This document shows, piece after piece, positions 9,419-18,777 of a stretch of 64,000 nt of DNA. The notes under the pieces were generated by a model. The model saw only the letters and a list, made by a program, of their open reading frames with translations, made no database searches and was not told the origin of the DNA. This DNA comes from Bacillota bacterium. Its GTDB lineage: Bacteria > Bacillota > SHA-98 > UBA4971. Position 1 is the stretch's first letter; each line of letters begins with the position of its first letter. The DNA lies in contig JANLFY010000001.1 of NCBI GenBank assembly GCA_024653485.1, forward strand, positions 309,060 through 373,059. The letters run 5' to 3'. The translations under genes were made by a program, and so were the position numbers.

Positions 9419-9428
9419 CCTCGTCGTC

Positions 9429-10298
9429 ATGGTCAAGAAGCTCGTGCGAAACCCCCTGTCAATGCTGGGGCTTATGCTGCTGACCGGTTTCGTCGTCGTC
9501 GCGGTGGCGGCGCCGTGGATCGCGCCTACGCCGGAGCGATATAGAGACGAGCCGTACCGGATTCCGAGGTACGGCTGGGGGTCCACACCCACGCCTCCAT
9601 CAAAGGAACATCCCATGGGGCTGACCCAAGGTCAGTACGACATCTTCTACGGGGTGGTCTGGGGTACTAGGACCGCGTTCCGCGTCGGCATCATCGTGGT
9701 GGGTGCGAGCTGCGCCGTAGGCATCGTGGTGGGCGCTGTGTCGGCGTACATAGGAGGGCGGACGGACGAGATCATCATGAGGGTTGTGGACATATTCCTC
9801 AGCTTCCCGTTCCTCATCGCTGCGGTGGTCATCACGTGCGTGTTGGGCAAGGGGCTCGATAAAGTGATGATCGCCATGATATGCTTCTGGTGGATGGGGT
9901 ACGCAAGGCTCCTGAGAGGCAGCATTCTCCAGGTGAAGGAGGAGGAATACGTACTGGCCGCGAGAGCCGCGGGCGTGAGCCACGCGAAGATCATCATGAG
10001 GCACCTACTGCCCAATACCATCTTTCCGGTGCTGATCAGCGCATCGATGGACCTCGGGTCGGTGGTCGTGACCGCGGCCGGCTTGAGTTTCCTCGGTCTT
10101 GGTGCCCCGGAGGGGTACGCTGACTGGGGCCAGATGATAAGTTTCTCGCGAAACTGGCTCCTCGGCGCACCTGGGGAACCGCTGAAGTACTGGTATACCG
10201 TGCTCTATCCCGGAATGGCCATCGTTCTGTTCGTGCTGGCGTGGAACCTCATTGGCGACGCGTTCAGGGACATACTGGACCCCAAGATACAAGCCTGA
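9429..10298 (+). CDS. dppC: ABC transporter permease, DppC/OppC-like
   Basis: A 289-residue partner permease with the N-terminal segment VRNPLSMLGLMLLTGFVVVA and the coupling loop EYVLAARAAGVSHAKIIMRH, then LLPNTIFPVLISAS. The glycine-rich AGLSFLGLGAPEGYADWG region is diagnostic of DppC/OppC. It closes the operon; the next genes are on the other strand or unrelated. No terminator with a T-run is visible after it, only an 11-nt tandem duplication. Confidence 0.93.
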   Translation: MVKKLVRNPLSMLGLMLLTGFVVVAVAAPWIAPTPERYRDEPYRIPRYGWGSTPTPPSKEHPMGLTQGQYDIFYGVVWGTRTAFRVGIIVVGASCAVGIVVGAVSAYIGGRTDEIIMRVVDIFLSFPFLIAAVVITCVLGKGLDKVMIAMICFWWMGYARLLRGSILQVKEEEYVLAARAAGVSHAKIIMRHLLPNTIFPVLISASMDLGSVVVTAAGLSFLGLGAPEGYADWGQMISFSRNWLLGAPGEPLKYWYTVLYPGMAIVLFVLAWNLIGDAFRDILDPKIQA

Positions 10299-10306
10299 GG
10301 GCCTCA

Positions 10307-10328
10307 GAGCCGTCAAGGAGCCGTCAAG
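10307..10328. repeat. 11-nt tandem duplication
   Basis: GAGCCGTCAAG occurs twice in direct succession just after the dppC stop. The second copy contains the stop codon of the minus-strand gene that ends at 10324. Confidence 0.8.
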
Positions 10329-10917
10329 GAAACGGGTCGGGTGGGGCATCTTGACTCTGGCCTCGGAGATGGCCTGCAGTGCTGCCTTGTGCTGCGGCCG
10401 ATGGGGCCGGCGGACGCTCGAGCGCTATGGCGAGCCACCTGACGGAGAAGGTCCTGCGACTTCCCGCGAAATGCTTGAGACGTATGGTGAACGTGCCGTT
10501 GTATGGCTTTCGCACCATGGCCGACAGATGGACCGGCACTTCCGTGGGAGGGCCCCCCGACTCGGCGCGACTGTCAATGGACTCGTAGTACTCGAACTCC
10601 TGCAGATCGATTCCCAGCACGATCGCCACGGGAACTTGGCCTAGGCCGTGGTTCACCACCGTGTGGACGGCCTCACGGGAGGGCGCGGTGACAGTCACCG
10701 TTCCGGCTGCCATGAGCGCTCCGTCGTTGTGCCACACGGCGACTCCATACGCGTGATCCGGCTCTGTGGTGGAGGGGCGGCTTACCAAGCGAATGAGCGA
10801 GATCATGGCCAGGCCGAAGCAAAGAGCGACGCATCCGACCCCCAGATAGCCCCTTATGACCGTTCGCAGGAGCTGTGCCCGGACGGCCACCTTCGTGTCC
10901 CTCTCGCACGCCTTCAC
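10324..10917 (-). CDS. Hypothetical single-pass membrane protein
   Basis: An open frame of 197 residues. After a short charged N-terminus it has one hydrophobic helix at about residues 20-45 (GYLGVGCVALCFGLAMISLI) and then an extracytoplasmic-looking, beta-rich part. That part contains HGLGQVPVAIVLGI and a closing TFSVRWLAIALE; this HGLG-x-P pattern with a terminal F-x-V-x-W-x-A strand recalls small beta-sandwich domains of phage-tail or H-type-lectin-like proteins, but the resemblance is only visual. The GTG start at 10917 lacks a clear Shine-Dalgarno, and the C-terminal Pro/Ala tail looks disordered. No frame on the other strand encodes a recognisable protein, so this is the best gene model here. 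Function unknown. Confidence 0.5.
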   Translation of the reverse strand: MKACERDTKVAVRAQLLRTVIRGYLGVGCVALCFGLAMISLIRLVSRPSTTEPDHAYGVAVWHNDGALMAAGTVTVTAPSREAVHTVVNHGLGQVPVAIVLGIDLQEFEYYESIDSRAESGGPPTEVPVHLSAMVRKPYNGTFTIRLKHFAGSRRTFSVRWLAIALERPPAPSAAAQGSTAGHLRGQSQDAPPDPFP

Positions 10918-11207
10918 CAGGCGCTGCCGTGACGTTGGTGACGACTCGACCCTGTCTGCCGACTATATCTAACTATTCGCCCAGACAGCGGCGTATGAGC
11001 ATTATCGTCACTATCTGGAGTTCCAATGACGGCGACGGATTGGCCCGTGCAGGATGCTGTATGCCAATGACTGCCGGGCGCTCACGGGCAGCGACAGCGC
11101 CGACGCAGGCGACAACCGGAGCGTCTCGCCAGATGCGGGCCGCCGACGGTCGCGCCGCCGGCGGCCGGTGGCCAGCGCGTGGGCGAGTCTGGGCCTCGAC
11201 GCCTGGT

Positions 11208-11474
11208 TCAGTGTTGTTGCTCGGGCTGCTTCGGCTCAGGCTGCTGACCTTGTTGCATGGCTTGCTGATAGACCTTGTACTGAGGCTCCTGTGCTTCGAT
11301 GTAATTCACCCGCGCCTTGAGCGGGTTTATCACTTGGTTCTGCAGCGTCTCGGAAAGCTGCGCGTATAGCTTTTGCGCGTTCTGATCCTGTGTGTCCAGG
11401 GCAAAGCTTCGAAAGTCCGCTGCCACGCTTTCGAGCTGCGCAAGACACTGATGGACCTTCTGGCCAACGGTCAC
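11208..11474 (-). CDS. DUF1657 family small protein
   Basis: An 88-residue protein beginning MTVGQKVHQCLAQLES, the N-terminal signature of DUF1657, a Bacillota family often found in spore formers near spoVA or DUF421 genes. The rest is a helical hairpin ending in a Gln/Pro/Glu-rich tail. The open frame extends 77 codons further upstream, but GGAGGTGA lies eight bases before the GTG at 11474 and the family starts exactly there, so the shorter model is chosen. Its function is unknown. The product is likely cytoplasmic or spore-associated and is transcribed away from the divergent DUF2148 gene. Confidence 0.82.
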   Translation of the reverse strand: MTVGQKVHQCLAQLESVAADFRSFALDTQDQNAQKLYAQLSETLQNQVINPLKARVNYIEAQEPQYKVYQQAMQQGQQPEPKQPEQQH

Positions 11475-11696
11475 CGCTATCACCTCCACCTGTACCTGGG
11501 CCACCCGCCCGCAGCTGGAGGCCTCAGACCTCGGTGTCTCCGGTCTACGCTTCCGAAACTGCCCCGGGCAGCCTGCTGTCTCATGACATAGGATGGCACG
11601 CCCCCCGAAGCGTGATTCCAACCCCGACACAAAGGCACACCTCTCCGCAAGGAATTCCCAGGGAGACGTGGAATACCTTCGGAGGAGGTGGCGAGA

Positions 11697-12218
11697 GTGA
11701 ACCATGCAGTGAGGGTTGTCGCGGACCTGATGTGTCTATCGGCCACGACCGCTCCGAAAGCGGTTGGAAAGGACTTCATCGTGACCGCCGTCGTGGAGGG
11801 CGAGGCGCTAACGCGACTCGCGCAGGCGATGGTGGACTATGGCAGGGAGTCGGGGAGGAAGAACTTCGATCGCGACGGAGCGAACGTCGCAGCTAGCGAT
11901 GCGTGCGTGCTGATCGGGTTGAAGGGAGCTCAGGTGGTGGGGCTGAACTGCGGAGCCTGCGGGAACGACAAGTGCTCAGGTCTTGCCCAGCTATCCGAGG
12001 GCCCCGAGTTCGCCGGTCCTTTTTGCGCCTGGAGGCTCATGGATCTTGGGATCGCCCTGGGATCCGCGGCAAAGACCGCTTCCATTCACAACGTCGACAA
12101 CAGGATCATGTATCGGGTCGGGGCGGTCGCGAGGCGAACTGGTCTCATAGACGCGGATGTCGCGGCGGGCATTCCGCTCTCGGCGACGGGCAAGAGCATC
12201 TACTTCGATCGCGGCTGA
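11697..12218 (+). CDS. DUF2148 (ferredoxin-like, Cys-rich) protein
   Basis: A 173-residue protein of the DUF2148 family found in anaerobes. Cysteines cluster in GLNCGACGNDKCSGL and again in GPFCAWRLMD, consistent with an Fe-S or metal site. The conserved C-terminal part reads SIHNVDNRIMYRVG. The GTG at 11697 is preferred to the GTG at 11688 because GGAGGAGGTG (11681-11690) then sits at a normal distance. The gene stands alone, and family function is not established. Redox or metal chemistry is inferred from the cysteines only. Confidence 0.82.
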   Translation: MNHAVRVVADLMCLSATTAPKAVGKDFIVTAVVEGEALTRLAQAMVDYGRESGRKNFDRDGANVAASDACVLIGLKGAQVVGLNCGACGNDKCSGLAQLSEGPEFAGPFCAWRLMDLGIALGSAAKTASIHNVDNRIMYRVGAVARRTGLIDADVAAGIPLSATGKSIYFDRG

Positions 12219-12251
12219 TGAAGTGTCGCGGGCGATCACATGAAGCGGGAC

Positions 12252-12273
12252 CTCGAAACTCGCTCGAGACTCG
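12252..12273. repeat. 11-nt tandem duplication, one mismatch
   Basis: CTCGAAACTCG is followed directly by CTCGAGACTCG in the gap between the DUF2148 gene and galT. Confidence 0.6.
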
Positions 12274-12359
12274 CATGTATCTTCCTCGCGGGGTCAAGGA
12301 ACGCTAAGACGTAGCGACGCGGCCGCCTGGGCGCCGCTGTTGCCAGGAGGGGACATGCG

Positions 12360-13499
12360 ATGCCAGAGCTGAGACGGGATCCCGCTTCGCGTACGTGGGT
12401 GGTGATTGCCACAGAGAGAAGTCGCCGCCCTTCGGATTTCCGGGTGCCCCGGGACGAGAGGAAGGGCGGGGCGTGCCCGTTCTGCTACGGTAATGAGCAC
12501 ATGACCCCGCCGGAAGTGCTGGCGCTCGGCCGGCGCAACGGCGCCCCCAACACAGAGGGCTGGTCCGTGCGGGTCGTGCCAAACAAATTTCCCGCCCTCA
12601 CGTTTGAGGCTGGTGCCCCGGGGGGCGAGACGCTGGCCGACGACGGCTCGCCGGATGGCCCCAGCGGGTTGTACCAGGGTATCCCCGCGGTAGGAGTCCA
12701 CGAAGTGCTCGTGGAGTCGCCGGACCACGACTCGACCTTCGGCACTCACTCTCAAAGCCAGATGGAAGACGTGCTCGAGGCGATGGTGGCGAGAGCCAGG
12801 GCGCTTTCCCGCGACAATAGGCTGAGTTATCTCCAGATCTTCAAGAACTGGGGCCGTGTTGGGGGCGCCTCGCTCGAGCATACCCACTGCCAGCTCATCG
12901 CCACACCTATTGTGCCCAACGTGATCGAAGAGGAACTCGAGGTCGCGCGCGAGCACTATGATAAGACCGGGGAATGCGTGTACTGTGACATCATCAAGGC
13001 GGAGGCCGCCACTCAGACGCGGGTAGTCGAGAGGTCCTCTCACTTCATGGCGTTCTGTCCCTACGCTGCGAGGCTTCCCTTCGAGACTTGGATTGCGCCC
13101 ACCGCGCACAGCGCCAGGTTCGAGGAGATGAGCGGGGAAGAGCTTTCCGACCTCGCCGGGGTCCTGCGTCGCACTCTTAGACGGTTCGAGCTTGCGTTTG
13201 AGGCCCTTCCGTACAATCTCCTCTGGCATACGAGTCCGTGGACGGGCGATTTTGGAGCATACTATCATTGGCACCTCGAGCTCGTTCCGCGCCTCGCCAT
13301 CATAGCAGGCTTCGAGCTTGGCACGGGGTACTACATCAATCCCACGGCTCCTGAGGCCGCAGCGGCATCCCTGCGTGAACACGAGCCCGGTACAGTGGAG
13401 AGGGCCGGGGACCAGGTGAATGTCGAAAGCCCATCCGGAGAGGATCGGGCGTTGGGGCCGGCCCCAACGAGCGTGGAGGAAGGGGCACTGCAGAAGTGA
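12360..13499 (+). CDS. galT: Galactose-1-phosphate uridylyltransferase (GalT, HIT superfamily)
   Basis: The 379-residue protein has two HIT-like halves. The zinc-type pair CPFC lies near residue 40. The catalytic histidine region reads SLEHTHCQLIATP, and a second CVYCDII pair and the C-terminal YHWHLELVPRL segment are also present. GalT transfers UMP between UDP-glucose and galactose-1-phosphate through a uridylyl-histidine. The ATG at 12360 has AGGAGGGG eight bases upstream. The gene overlaps glgA (GTGATG), so galactose entry and glycogen synthesis are co-expressed. The C-terminal ~35 residues are unconserved and Glu/Pro-rich. A related ADP-sugar phosphorylase activity cannot be ruled out. 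Confidence 0.9.
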   Translation: MPELRRDPASRTWVVIATERSRRPSDFRVPRDERKGGACPFCYGNEHMTPPEVLALGRRNGAPNTEGWSVRVVPNKFPALTFEAGAPGGETLADDGSPDGPSGLYQGIPAVGVHEVLVESPDHDSTFGTHSQSQMEDVLEAMVARARALSRDNRLSYLQIFKNWGRVGGASLEHTHCQLIATPIVPNVIEEELEVAREHYDKTGECVYCDIIKAEAATQTRVVERSSHFMAFCPYAARLPFETWIAPTAHSARFEEMSGEELSDLAGVLRRTLRRFELAFEALPYNLLWHTSPWTGDFGAYYHWHLELVPRLAIIAGFELGTGYYINPTAPEAAAASLREHEPGTVERAGDQVNVESPSGEDRALGPAPTSVEEGALQK

Positions 13500-14983
13500 T
13501 GTTACAGGAACTGGACGAAACCTACAGGATTCTCGTGGCCTCCCCTGAGGTCGCGCCATTTGCGAAGACCGGAGGGCTTGCGGACGTGGCGGGGTCGCTC
13601 CCGAAAGCCCTAGCGGTCATGGGAAACGACGTGAGAGTCGTCATGCCCCGTTACAGGGGAATCACTGATGTCAGAACCATCTGCGATTTCCCGGTCTGGG
13701 TAGGCTGGCGCAAGGCTACCGCAATCTTGCGCGAAGGAGTGATCAGAGCACGGCTCAACGGCGCCGAGAGGCTGGTCCCTGTGTACTTCATCGACAACTA
13801 TCACTACTTCGACAGGGACAACATGTACATGTACTTCGACGAGGCCGAGAGGTTCTCGTTCTTCTCCAGGGCGATACTGGAGATGATCCGCTATCTAGGT
13901 TGGGCGCCACATATCATTCACTGCAACGACTGGCAGACGGGGCCGGTGCCGCTCCTCCTCCGAGAGCAGTATTCCCGTGACCCGTTCTATCAGGGGATCG
14001 CGACCGTCTTCACCATACACAACCTGCAGTACCAGGGGAACTATCCCAAGGACACGCTGCACCTCCTGGGCCTCGGCGATGAGTACTTCACCCCTGAGCG
14101 GATCGAGTTCTACGGAGACGTAAGCTTCATGAAAGCAGGGATCCTGTACGCGGACGTGATCAACACTGTGAGCAAGACGTATGCCAAGGAGATCCAGACC
14201 CCTGAGTTCGGGCAGAGGATGGACGGGGTCCTTCGAACGCGCGCAAGAGACCTGCACGGTATACTGAACGGCCTCAACTACCACGAGTTCAATCCCGAGA
14301 CCGACGCGCGAATCTACAGAAACTACGGTGTGGGGAACATCGAGGACAAGAAGGAGAACAAGTACGCGCTGCAGCGCGACATGAACCTCCCAGCGTCAAC
14401 CTCTCCGCTTCTGGGGGTGGTGTCTCGCCTCGTCGACCAGAAGGGGCTCGACCTGATCGCCGATGCCATGGATGAGATGATGAGGATGGATCTCCAGTTC
14501 GTGTTGCTCGGCACCGGGGATCCGTACTACGAGAATCTCTTCCGCTCCCTGAGGCAGAGGCACCCTGACAACATGGCGGTGGAGATAGGGTTCAACGTCG
14601 TGCTCGCCCAACGGATCTACGCTGGGTGCGACATGTTCCTCATGCCGTCCAGGTTCGAGCCAGGCGGACTCGGTCAACTCATAGCGATGCGTTACGGGAC
14701 TGTCCCGATAGTGAGGGGCACGGGTGGACTCGCGGACACCGTCACGAACTACGAGCCGGAGAGGCAGGCCGGCAACGGATTCACGTTCGCCGAGTACTCG
14801 CCCGGGGCTCTGTTGGACGCAGTGGGGCGCGCCATAGAAGTGTACAACGACAAGCGCAGGTGGGCCGCGCTCGTCGAGAATGTGATGCGTCACGACTTCT
14901 CGTGGAACAGGTCGGCAGCGGAGTACATGGGGCTCTATGGGATAGCCAGGAACAAGCTGGAGGCGGTTCCCGTGCCTGCGTGA
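13499..14983 (+). CDS. glgA: Glycogen synthase (GT5)
   Basis: A 494-residue GT-B enzyme that elongates alpha-1,4-glucan from ADP- or UDP-glucose. The N-terminal KTGGLADVAGSLP binds the sugar nucleotide. The C-terminal domain has PSRFEPGGLGQLIAMRYGT with the catalytic glutamate, and GTGGLADTV. The ATG at 13499 overlaps the galT stop; a GTG one codon earlier is equally possible. No glgC, glgB or glgP is nearby. The galT overlap raises the possibility that UDP-glucose is a donor. Two stand-alone starch-binding-module proteins elsewhere in the window may help bind the polymer. Confidence 0.95.
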   Translation: MLQELDETYRILVASPEVAPFAKTGGLADVAGSLPKALAVMGNDVRVVMPRYRGITDVRTICDFPVWVGWRKATAILREGVIRARLNGAERLVPVYFIDNYHYFDRDNMYMYFDEAERFSFFSRAILEMIRYLGWAPHIIHCNDWQTGPVPLLLREQYSRDPFYQGIATVFTIHNLQYQGNYPKDTLHLLGLGDEYFTPERIEFYGDVSFMKAGILYADVINTVSKTYAKEIQTPEFGQRMDGVLRTRARDLHGILNGLNYHEFNPETDARIYRNYGVGNIEDKKENKYALQRDMNLPASTSPLLGVVSRLVDQKGLDLIADAMDEMMRMDLQFVLLGTGDPYYENLFRSLRQRHPDNMAVEIGFNVVLAQRIYAGCDMFLMPSRFEPGGLGQLIAMRYGTVPIVRGTGGLADTVTNYEPERQAGNGFTFAEYSPGALLDAVGRAIEVYNDKRRWAALVENVMRHDFSWNRSAAEYMGLYGIARNKLEAVPVPA

Positions 14984-15065
14984 CCAAGCAAGATCGGCGC
15001 GCCGCCGCCGTCGCCGTCACGCCGCGGCCTGAACGCAAGTCGTCACCCCTGTAACGATAGCGGAG

Positions 15066-17330
15066 GTGGGCCGCGATCAGCGTCTTGGGAGGCGAGGAAG
15101 GCTGGAGGACTGTTACTCGGGCTTTGTCGGTACACGTTGGCGTCAGCACATCGACGTGCGGGACTTCATCATTTGCAACTACGAGCCTTACGAGGGAGAC
15201 GGCACGTTCCTCGTGGGTCCGACGCGCCGTACGAGGGCGCTTTGGGAGCGGTGTCTCTCCCTTCTCGAGGAGGAAAGGCGCCGCGGCGGGGTGTACTCGG
15301 TGGACGCCAGGACCGTCGCTGGAATAACGAGCCATCCGCCCGGCTACATTCACCGCGACCTCGAGATAATCGTGGGGCTTCAGACCGACGAGCCTCTCAA
15401 GAGAGCCATCAATCCGTGGGGCGGCATCCGCATGGTGGAAATGGCCTGCAACGAGTACGGGGCCGACCTCGAACCCAGGGTATGTGAGACGTTCCACAAG
15501 TACCGGAGGACCCACAACGAAGGCGTGTTCGCAGTGTACACCGATGAAATGCGCGCTCTCAGGCGGTGTGGCGTCATAACGGGCTTGCCTGACGCGTACG
15601 GTCGCGGACGAATCATCGGCGACTATCGAAGGGTCGCGCTGTACGGAGTTGATCGCCTCATCCAAGAGAAGGTCGGCGACCTACGAAGCCCGCAGCTGAC
15701 GACTATCACCGTAGACACCATCAGGCTGCGCGAGGAGGTTCACGACCAGATCCTCGCCCTCGAAGAGCTGAAGGAGATGGCGCGCTCCTACGGTTACGAC
15801 GTCTCGAGACCCGCCAACTCCGCCCGCGAGGCGTTCCAGTGGCTTTACTTCGCCTACCTTGGCGCAATCAAGCAGCAAAACGGCGCCGCGATGTCCCTCG
15901 GGAGAGTCAGCACTTTCCTGGACATCTACCTCGAGCGCGATCTGCGTCGGGGTGCGCTCACGGAGGATGAGGCTCAAGAGCTGGTTGACGACTTCGTGAT
16001 CAAGCTCCGCATGGCTAGGCAGCTTCGCACGCGATCGTACGACGAGCTCTTCGCGGGAGACCCCCTGTGGGTTACGGAATCCATAGGTGGAATGACGCTG
16101 GACGGCCGGCCTCTCGTCACGAAGACCAGCTTTCGGATGTTGCAGACCCTGTATAACCTCGGGCCTGCTCCAGAGCCCAACCTCACGATCCTCTGGTCAA
16201 AGGACCTTCCCAGGCCTTTCAAGGAGTTCGTCTGTAGGGCATCGTACGACACGAGTTCCATTCAGTACGAGAACGACGATCTCATGCGGCCTCTCTTCGG
16301 AGACGACTACGCCATCGCTTGCTGCGTCTCAGCGATGAGGGTCGGGAAGGAGATGCAGTTCTTCGGGGCGAGGTCCAATCTCCCGAAGGCGCTTCTCCTC
16401 ACCCTGAACGGCGGCCTGGACGAGATCTCCGGAGAGAGAGTCGCTCCCGAGCTCTACCGGGCGCGAGAGGAGCCTCTCGAGTTCGGACCCGTGTGGGATG
16501 CCTTCACGAGGATGCTGGGGTGGCTCGCCGGAAAGTACGTTGACACGATGAACGTCATTCACTACATGCACGATAAGTACGCATACGAGAGCCTTGAGAT
16601 GGCGCTTCATGACACGCACGTGGGGAGGTTCATGGCCTTTGGAGTCGCGGGCCTGTCTGTGCTCGCGGACTCGCTCTCCGCGATCCGGTACGCGCGGGTG
16701 ACGCCTCGGCTCGACTCCCGGGGGATCGCTACGGAGTTCGACGTAGAAGGCGACTTCCCTAAGTTCGGCAACAACGACGACCGGGTCGATTCCCTCGCCC
16801 GGGACTCGGTCGTGCTCTTCCATGAGAAGCTCAGGGAGCGTCCCGCGTACAGGGACGCCAAGCATACCCTCTCCGTCCTCACGATCACCAGCAACGTGGT
16901 GTACGGGAAGATGACAGGATCCACGCCAGACGGAAGGAAGCGAGGAGAGCCCTTCGCACCTGGCGCCAACCCCATGCACGGGCGAGACACTCACGGCGCC
17001 GTCGCCTCCCTGGCGTCGGTCGCCAAGATCCCTTACGAACATGCCATGGACGGCATCTCGTACACGTTTTCGATCACGCCCAAAGCCCTCGGGAAGACAC
17101 CCCGGGAAGCCATCTCGAACCTAGCTGGCCTCATAGACGGGTATTTCGCCAAGGGTGGGCATCACATGAACGTGAACGTGTTCCGACGAGAGACCCTCGT
17201 GGACGCCATGGAGCACCCTGAGAAATACCCGCAGCTGACCATAAGGGTGTCGGGGTACGCCGTGAACTTCGTCAAGCTTACTCGCGAGCAGCAGGAGGAA
17301 GTCCTGGCAAGGACCATTTTCGAGAGATGA
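15066..17330 (+). CDS. pflB: Pyruvate formate-lyase (glycyl-radical enzyme)
   Basis: A 754-residue glycyl-radical enzyme that splits pyruvate and CoA into acetyl-CoA and formate. The catalytic pair Cys419-Cys420 is seen in [20 protein letters not shown]. The radical loop RVSGYAV, with Gly730, lies near the C-terminus. The N-terminal [14 protein letters not shown] aligns with true PFL, and the adjacent cysteines mark PFL against diol dehydratases and decarboxylases. The start is uncertain: at GTG 15066 the GGAGG overlaps the start codon itself, and a CTG at 15102 after GGGAGGCGAGGAAGG is an alternative that keeps all conserved sequence. pflA follows with a 4-nt overlap. The enzyme is oxygen-sensitive, so the host is anaerobic. 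Confidence 0.94.
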   Translation: MGRDQRLGRRGRLEDCYSGFVGTRWRQHIDVRDFIICNYEPYEGDGTFLVGPTRRTRALWERCLSLLEEERRRGGVYSVDARTVAGITSHPPGYIHRDLEIIVGLQTDEPLKRAINPWGGIRMVEMACNEYGADLEPRVCETFHKYRRTHNEGVFAVYTDEMRALRRCGVITGLPDAYGRGRIIGDYRRVALYGVDRLIQEKVGDLRSPQLTTITVDTIRLREEVHDQILALEELKEMARSYGYDVSRPANSAREAFQWLYFAYLGAIKQQNGAAMSLGRVSTFLDIYLERDLRRGALTEDEAQELVDDFVIKLRMARQLRTRSYDELFAGDPLWVTESIGGMTLDGRPLVTKTSFRMLQTLYNLGPAPEPNLTILWSKDLPRPFKEFVCRASYDTSSIQYENDDLMRPLFGDDYAIACCVSAMRVGKEMQFFGARSNLPKALLLTLNGGLDEISGERVAPELYRAREEPLEFGPVWDAFTRMLGWLAGKYVDTMNVIHYMHDKYAYESLEMALHDTHVGRFMAFGVAGLSVLADSLSAIRYARVTPRLDSRGIATEFDVEGDFPKFGNNDDRVDSLARDSVVLFHEKLRERPAYRDAKHTLSVLTITSNVVYGKMTGSTPDGRKRGEPFAPGANPMHGRDTHGAVASLASVAKIPYEHAMDGISYTFSITPKALGKTPREAISNLAGLIDGYFAKGGHHMNVNVFRRETLVDAMEHPEKYPQLTIRVSGYAVNFVKLTREQQEEVLARTIFER

Positions 17331-18109
17331 CCGAGCGCGAGGAGCGGGGACGAGAGGACGCACGAGCCGTTACCGGGTACGTCCACTCCGTCGAGACCAT
17401 GGGCACCGTGGACGATGGCGGGATACGGTTCGTCCTGTTCATGCAGGGCTGTGCCATGAGGTGCGTGTTCTGCCACAATCCCGACACCTGGCTGCGTCTC
17501 GGCCGCGAAGTGACGGTGGACGACGTCATGAGGGAGATCCTCGATTACAAGCCTTTCTTCGAGGCGTCGGGCGGCGGGGTCACTGTCTCCGGGGGCGAGC
17601 CGCTTCTGCAGCACAGGTTCGTGAGGGCTTTGTTCGAGCAGTGCGGCGCCCACGGTCTTCACCGCGCCCTCGACACGGCGGGCTACTGCAAACATGGATG
17701 CTTCGAGTCAGTGCTCGACTGCACAGATCTCCTGCTCTTTTCGGTCAAGGTGGTGGATCAAGAGAAGCACGTGAGGCTCACGGGGGTTAAAAACGACGTG
17801 ATCCTCGCGAACCTCCGCCTTGCAGCGGAGCGTGGGACGAACATCGTGGTGAGGTACGTCCTGATCCCGACCGTCAACGACTCGGAACGCGACCTTTGCG
17901 ACGTAGCGAAGCTCGTGGCGTCGCTGGGCGACAGGGTGGAGGCGGACATCCTTCCCTACGACCGCATGGGCGTATCCAAGTGGAAACAGCTCGGCCTCGA
18001 TTGCGCCCTTGATGGAGTGCCTGAACCCACCGAGCGCGATCTCGCCAGGGCGTGCCGCGTTTTCCGGGAGCACTCAGTGAGGCTCCGAACGGACTTCGCC
18101 CAAGAGTAG
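17327..18109 (+). CDS. pflA: Pyruvate formate-lyase activating enzyme (radical SAM)
   Basis: A 260-residue radical-SAM activase. The CxxxCxxC cluster motif is CAMRCVFC (Cys42, Cys46, Cys49) in [17 protein letters not shown]. The SAM-binding [14 protein letters not shown] follows. It installs the glycyl radical on PflB using a reductant such as flavodoxin or ferredoxin. The ATGA overlap with pflB fixes the start and couples translation. There is no extra ferredoxin domain between the cluster and the SAM motif, so it is the simple PflA type and not the larger activases of other glycyl-radical enzymes. Confidence 0.95.
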   Translation: MTEREERGREDARAVTGYVHSVETMGTVDDGGIRFVLFMQGCAMRCVFCHNPDTWLRLGREVTVDDVMREILDYKPFFEASGGGVTVSGGEPLLQHRFVRALFEQCGAHGLHRALDTAGYCKHGCFESVLDCTDLLLFSVKVVDQEKHVRLTGVKNDVILANLRLAAERGTNIVVRYVLIPTVNDSERDLCDVAKLVASLGDRVEADILPYDRMGVSKWKQLGLDCALDGVPEPTERDLARACRVFREHSVRLRTDFAQE

Positions 18110-18151
18110 ACCCACGAAGAATTTCCCCGGCACGAGAAGGACAATTGCATA

Positions 18152-18220
18152 ATTCGTCGAATAGGCTATGGCATAACCATGATGTGCGCGTGAATGCAGG
18201 GAGAAGTTCACGATTATCGT
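18152..18220. promoter_or_regulatory. Cluster of three odd-length palindromes upstream of the lrp-like gene
   Basis: ATTCGTCGAAT (18152-18162) and ACGATTATCGT (18210-18220) are perfect 5+1+5 palindromes. Between them, touching the first, GGCTATGGCATAACC (18163-18177) is a near-palindrome GGnTATGnCATAnCC. They are AT-rich relative to the surroundings and lie 30-100 bp before an Lrp/AsnC gene, so they are good candidates for autoregulatory operator sites. Confidence 0.5.
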
Positions 18221-18249
18221 AGTAATTATGGCCGATTGGGGTGGTTTTC

Positions 18250-18777
18250 GTGAACGATGTTGTCGTGCTGGATAAGCTCGACAAGGAGATCCTGTCGTGC
18301 ATCCAGCGGGACGGTCGCATGCCTTTCACGGCCATAGCCGAGAAGCTGAATGTGGCGGAGGGCACGGTGAGGAAACGCGTCGCGCGCCTTCTCGAGGAGG
18401 GGGTGGCCCGGATCACGGGTGTGGTAGACCCGTTCCGCCTGGGAATGAACTTCGTTGCCATGGTCGGAATAAGCGTGGAGGGCGACTCCCCGGAACGCGT
18501 GGTCGCTGAGCTCGTGAAGTTGCCTGAGGTGAGGTACGTTGCGATCTGCACTGGCGCGTACGACATCATGGTGGAGGTCGTGCTCAAGTCCAATAACGAA
18601 CTTTACGCTTTCCTCACGCACAAGCTGCGAAGAGTGCCGGGCATATCGGGGTCACAGACCTCGCTGGTTCTCAAAGTGTGCAAGGAAAGCTCGGCGTGGA
18701 ACGGGTGGACCGGCATCGAGGAGGAGGGTGGAAGCCATGGACGAGACGGACTATCCGACGTGGCGGCCTCGGGATGA
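18250..18777 (+). CDS. Lrp/AsnC family transcriptional regulator
   Basis: The 175-residue protein has an N-terminal helix-turn-helix (LDKLDKEILSCIQRDGRMPF then AIAEKLNVAEGTVRKRVARL) and a C-terminal RAM ligand-binding domain (VAMVGISVEGDSPERV to SLVLKVCKESSAW). These feast/famine regulators sense amino acids and bind DNA as octamers. The GTG at 18250 is preferred over the GTG at 18241 because TGGGGTGG then lies at proper spacing. A low-complexity tail of about 25 residues follows the RAM domain. It stands just upstream of a TrpXYZ-like ABC operon, so regulation of that operon, possibly by an aromatic amino acid, is a reasonable inference. Palindromes upstream suggest autoregulation. Confidence 0.88.
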   Translation: MNDVVVLDKLDKEILSCIQRDGRMPFTAIAEKLNVAEGTVRKRVARLLEEGVARITGVVDPFRLGMNFVAMVGISVEGDSPERVVAELVKLPEVRYVAICTGAYDIMVEVVLKSNNELYAFLTHKLRRVPGISGSQTSLVLKVCKESSAWNGWTGIEEEGGSHGRDGLSDVAASG

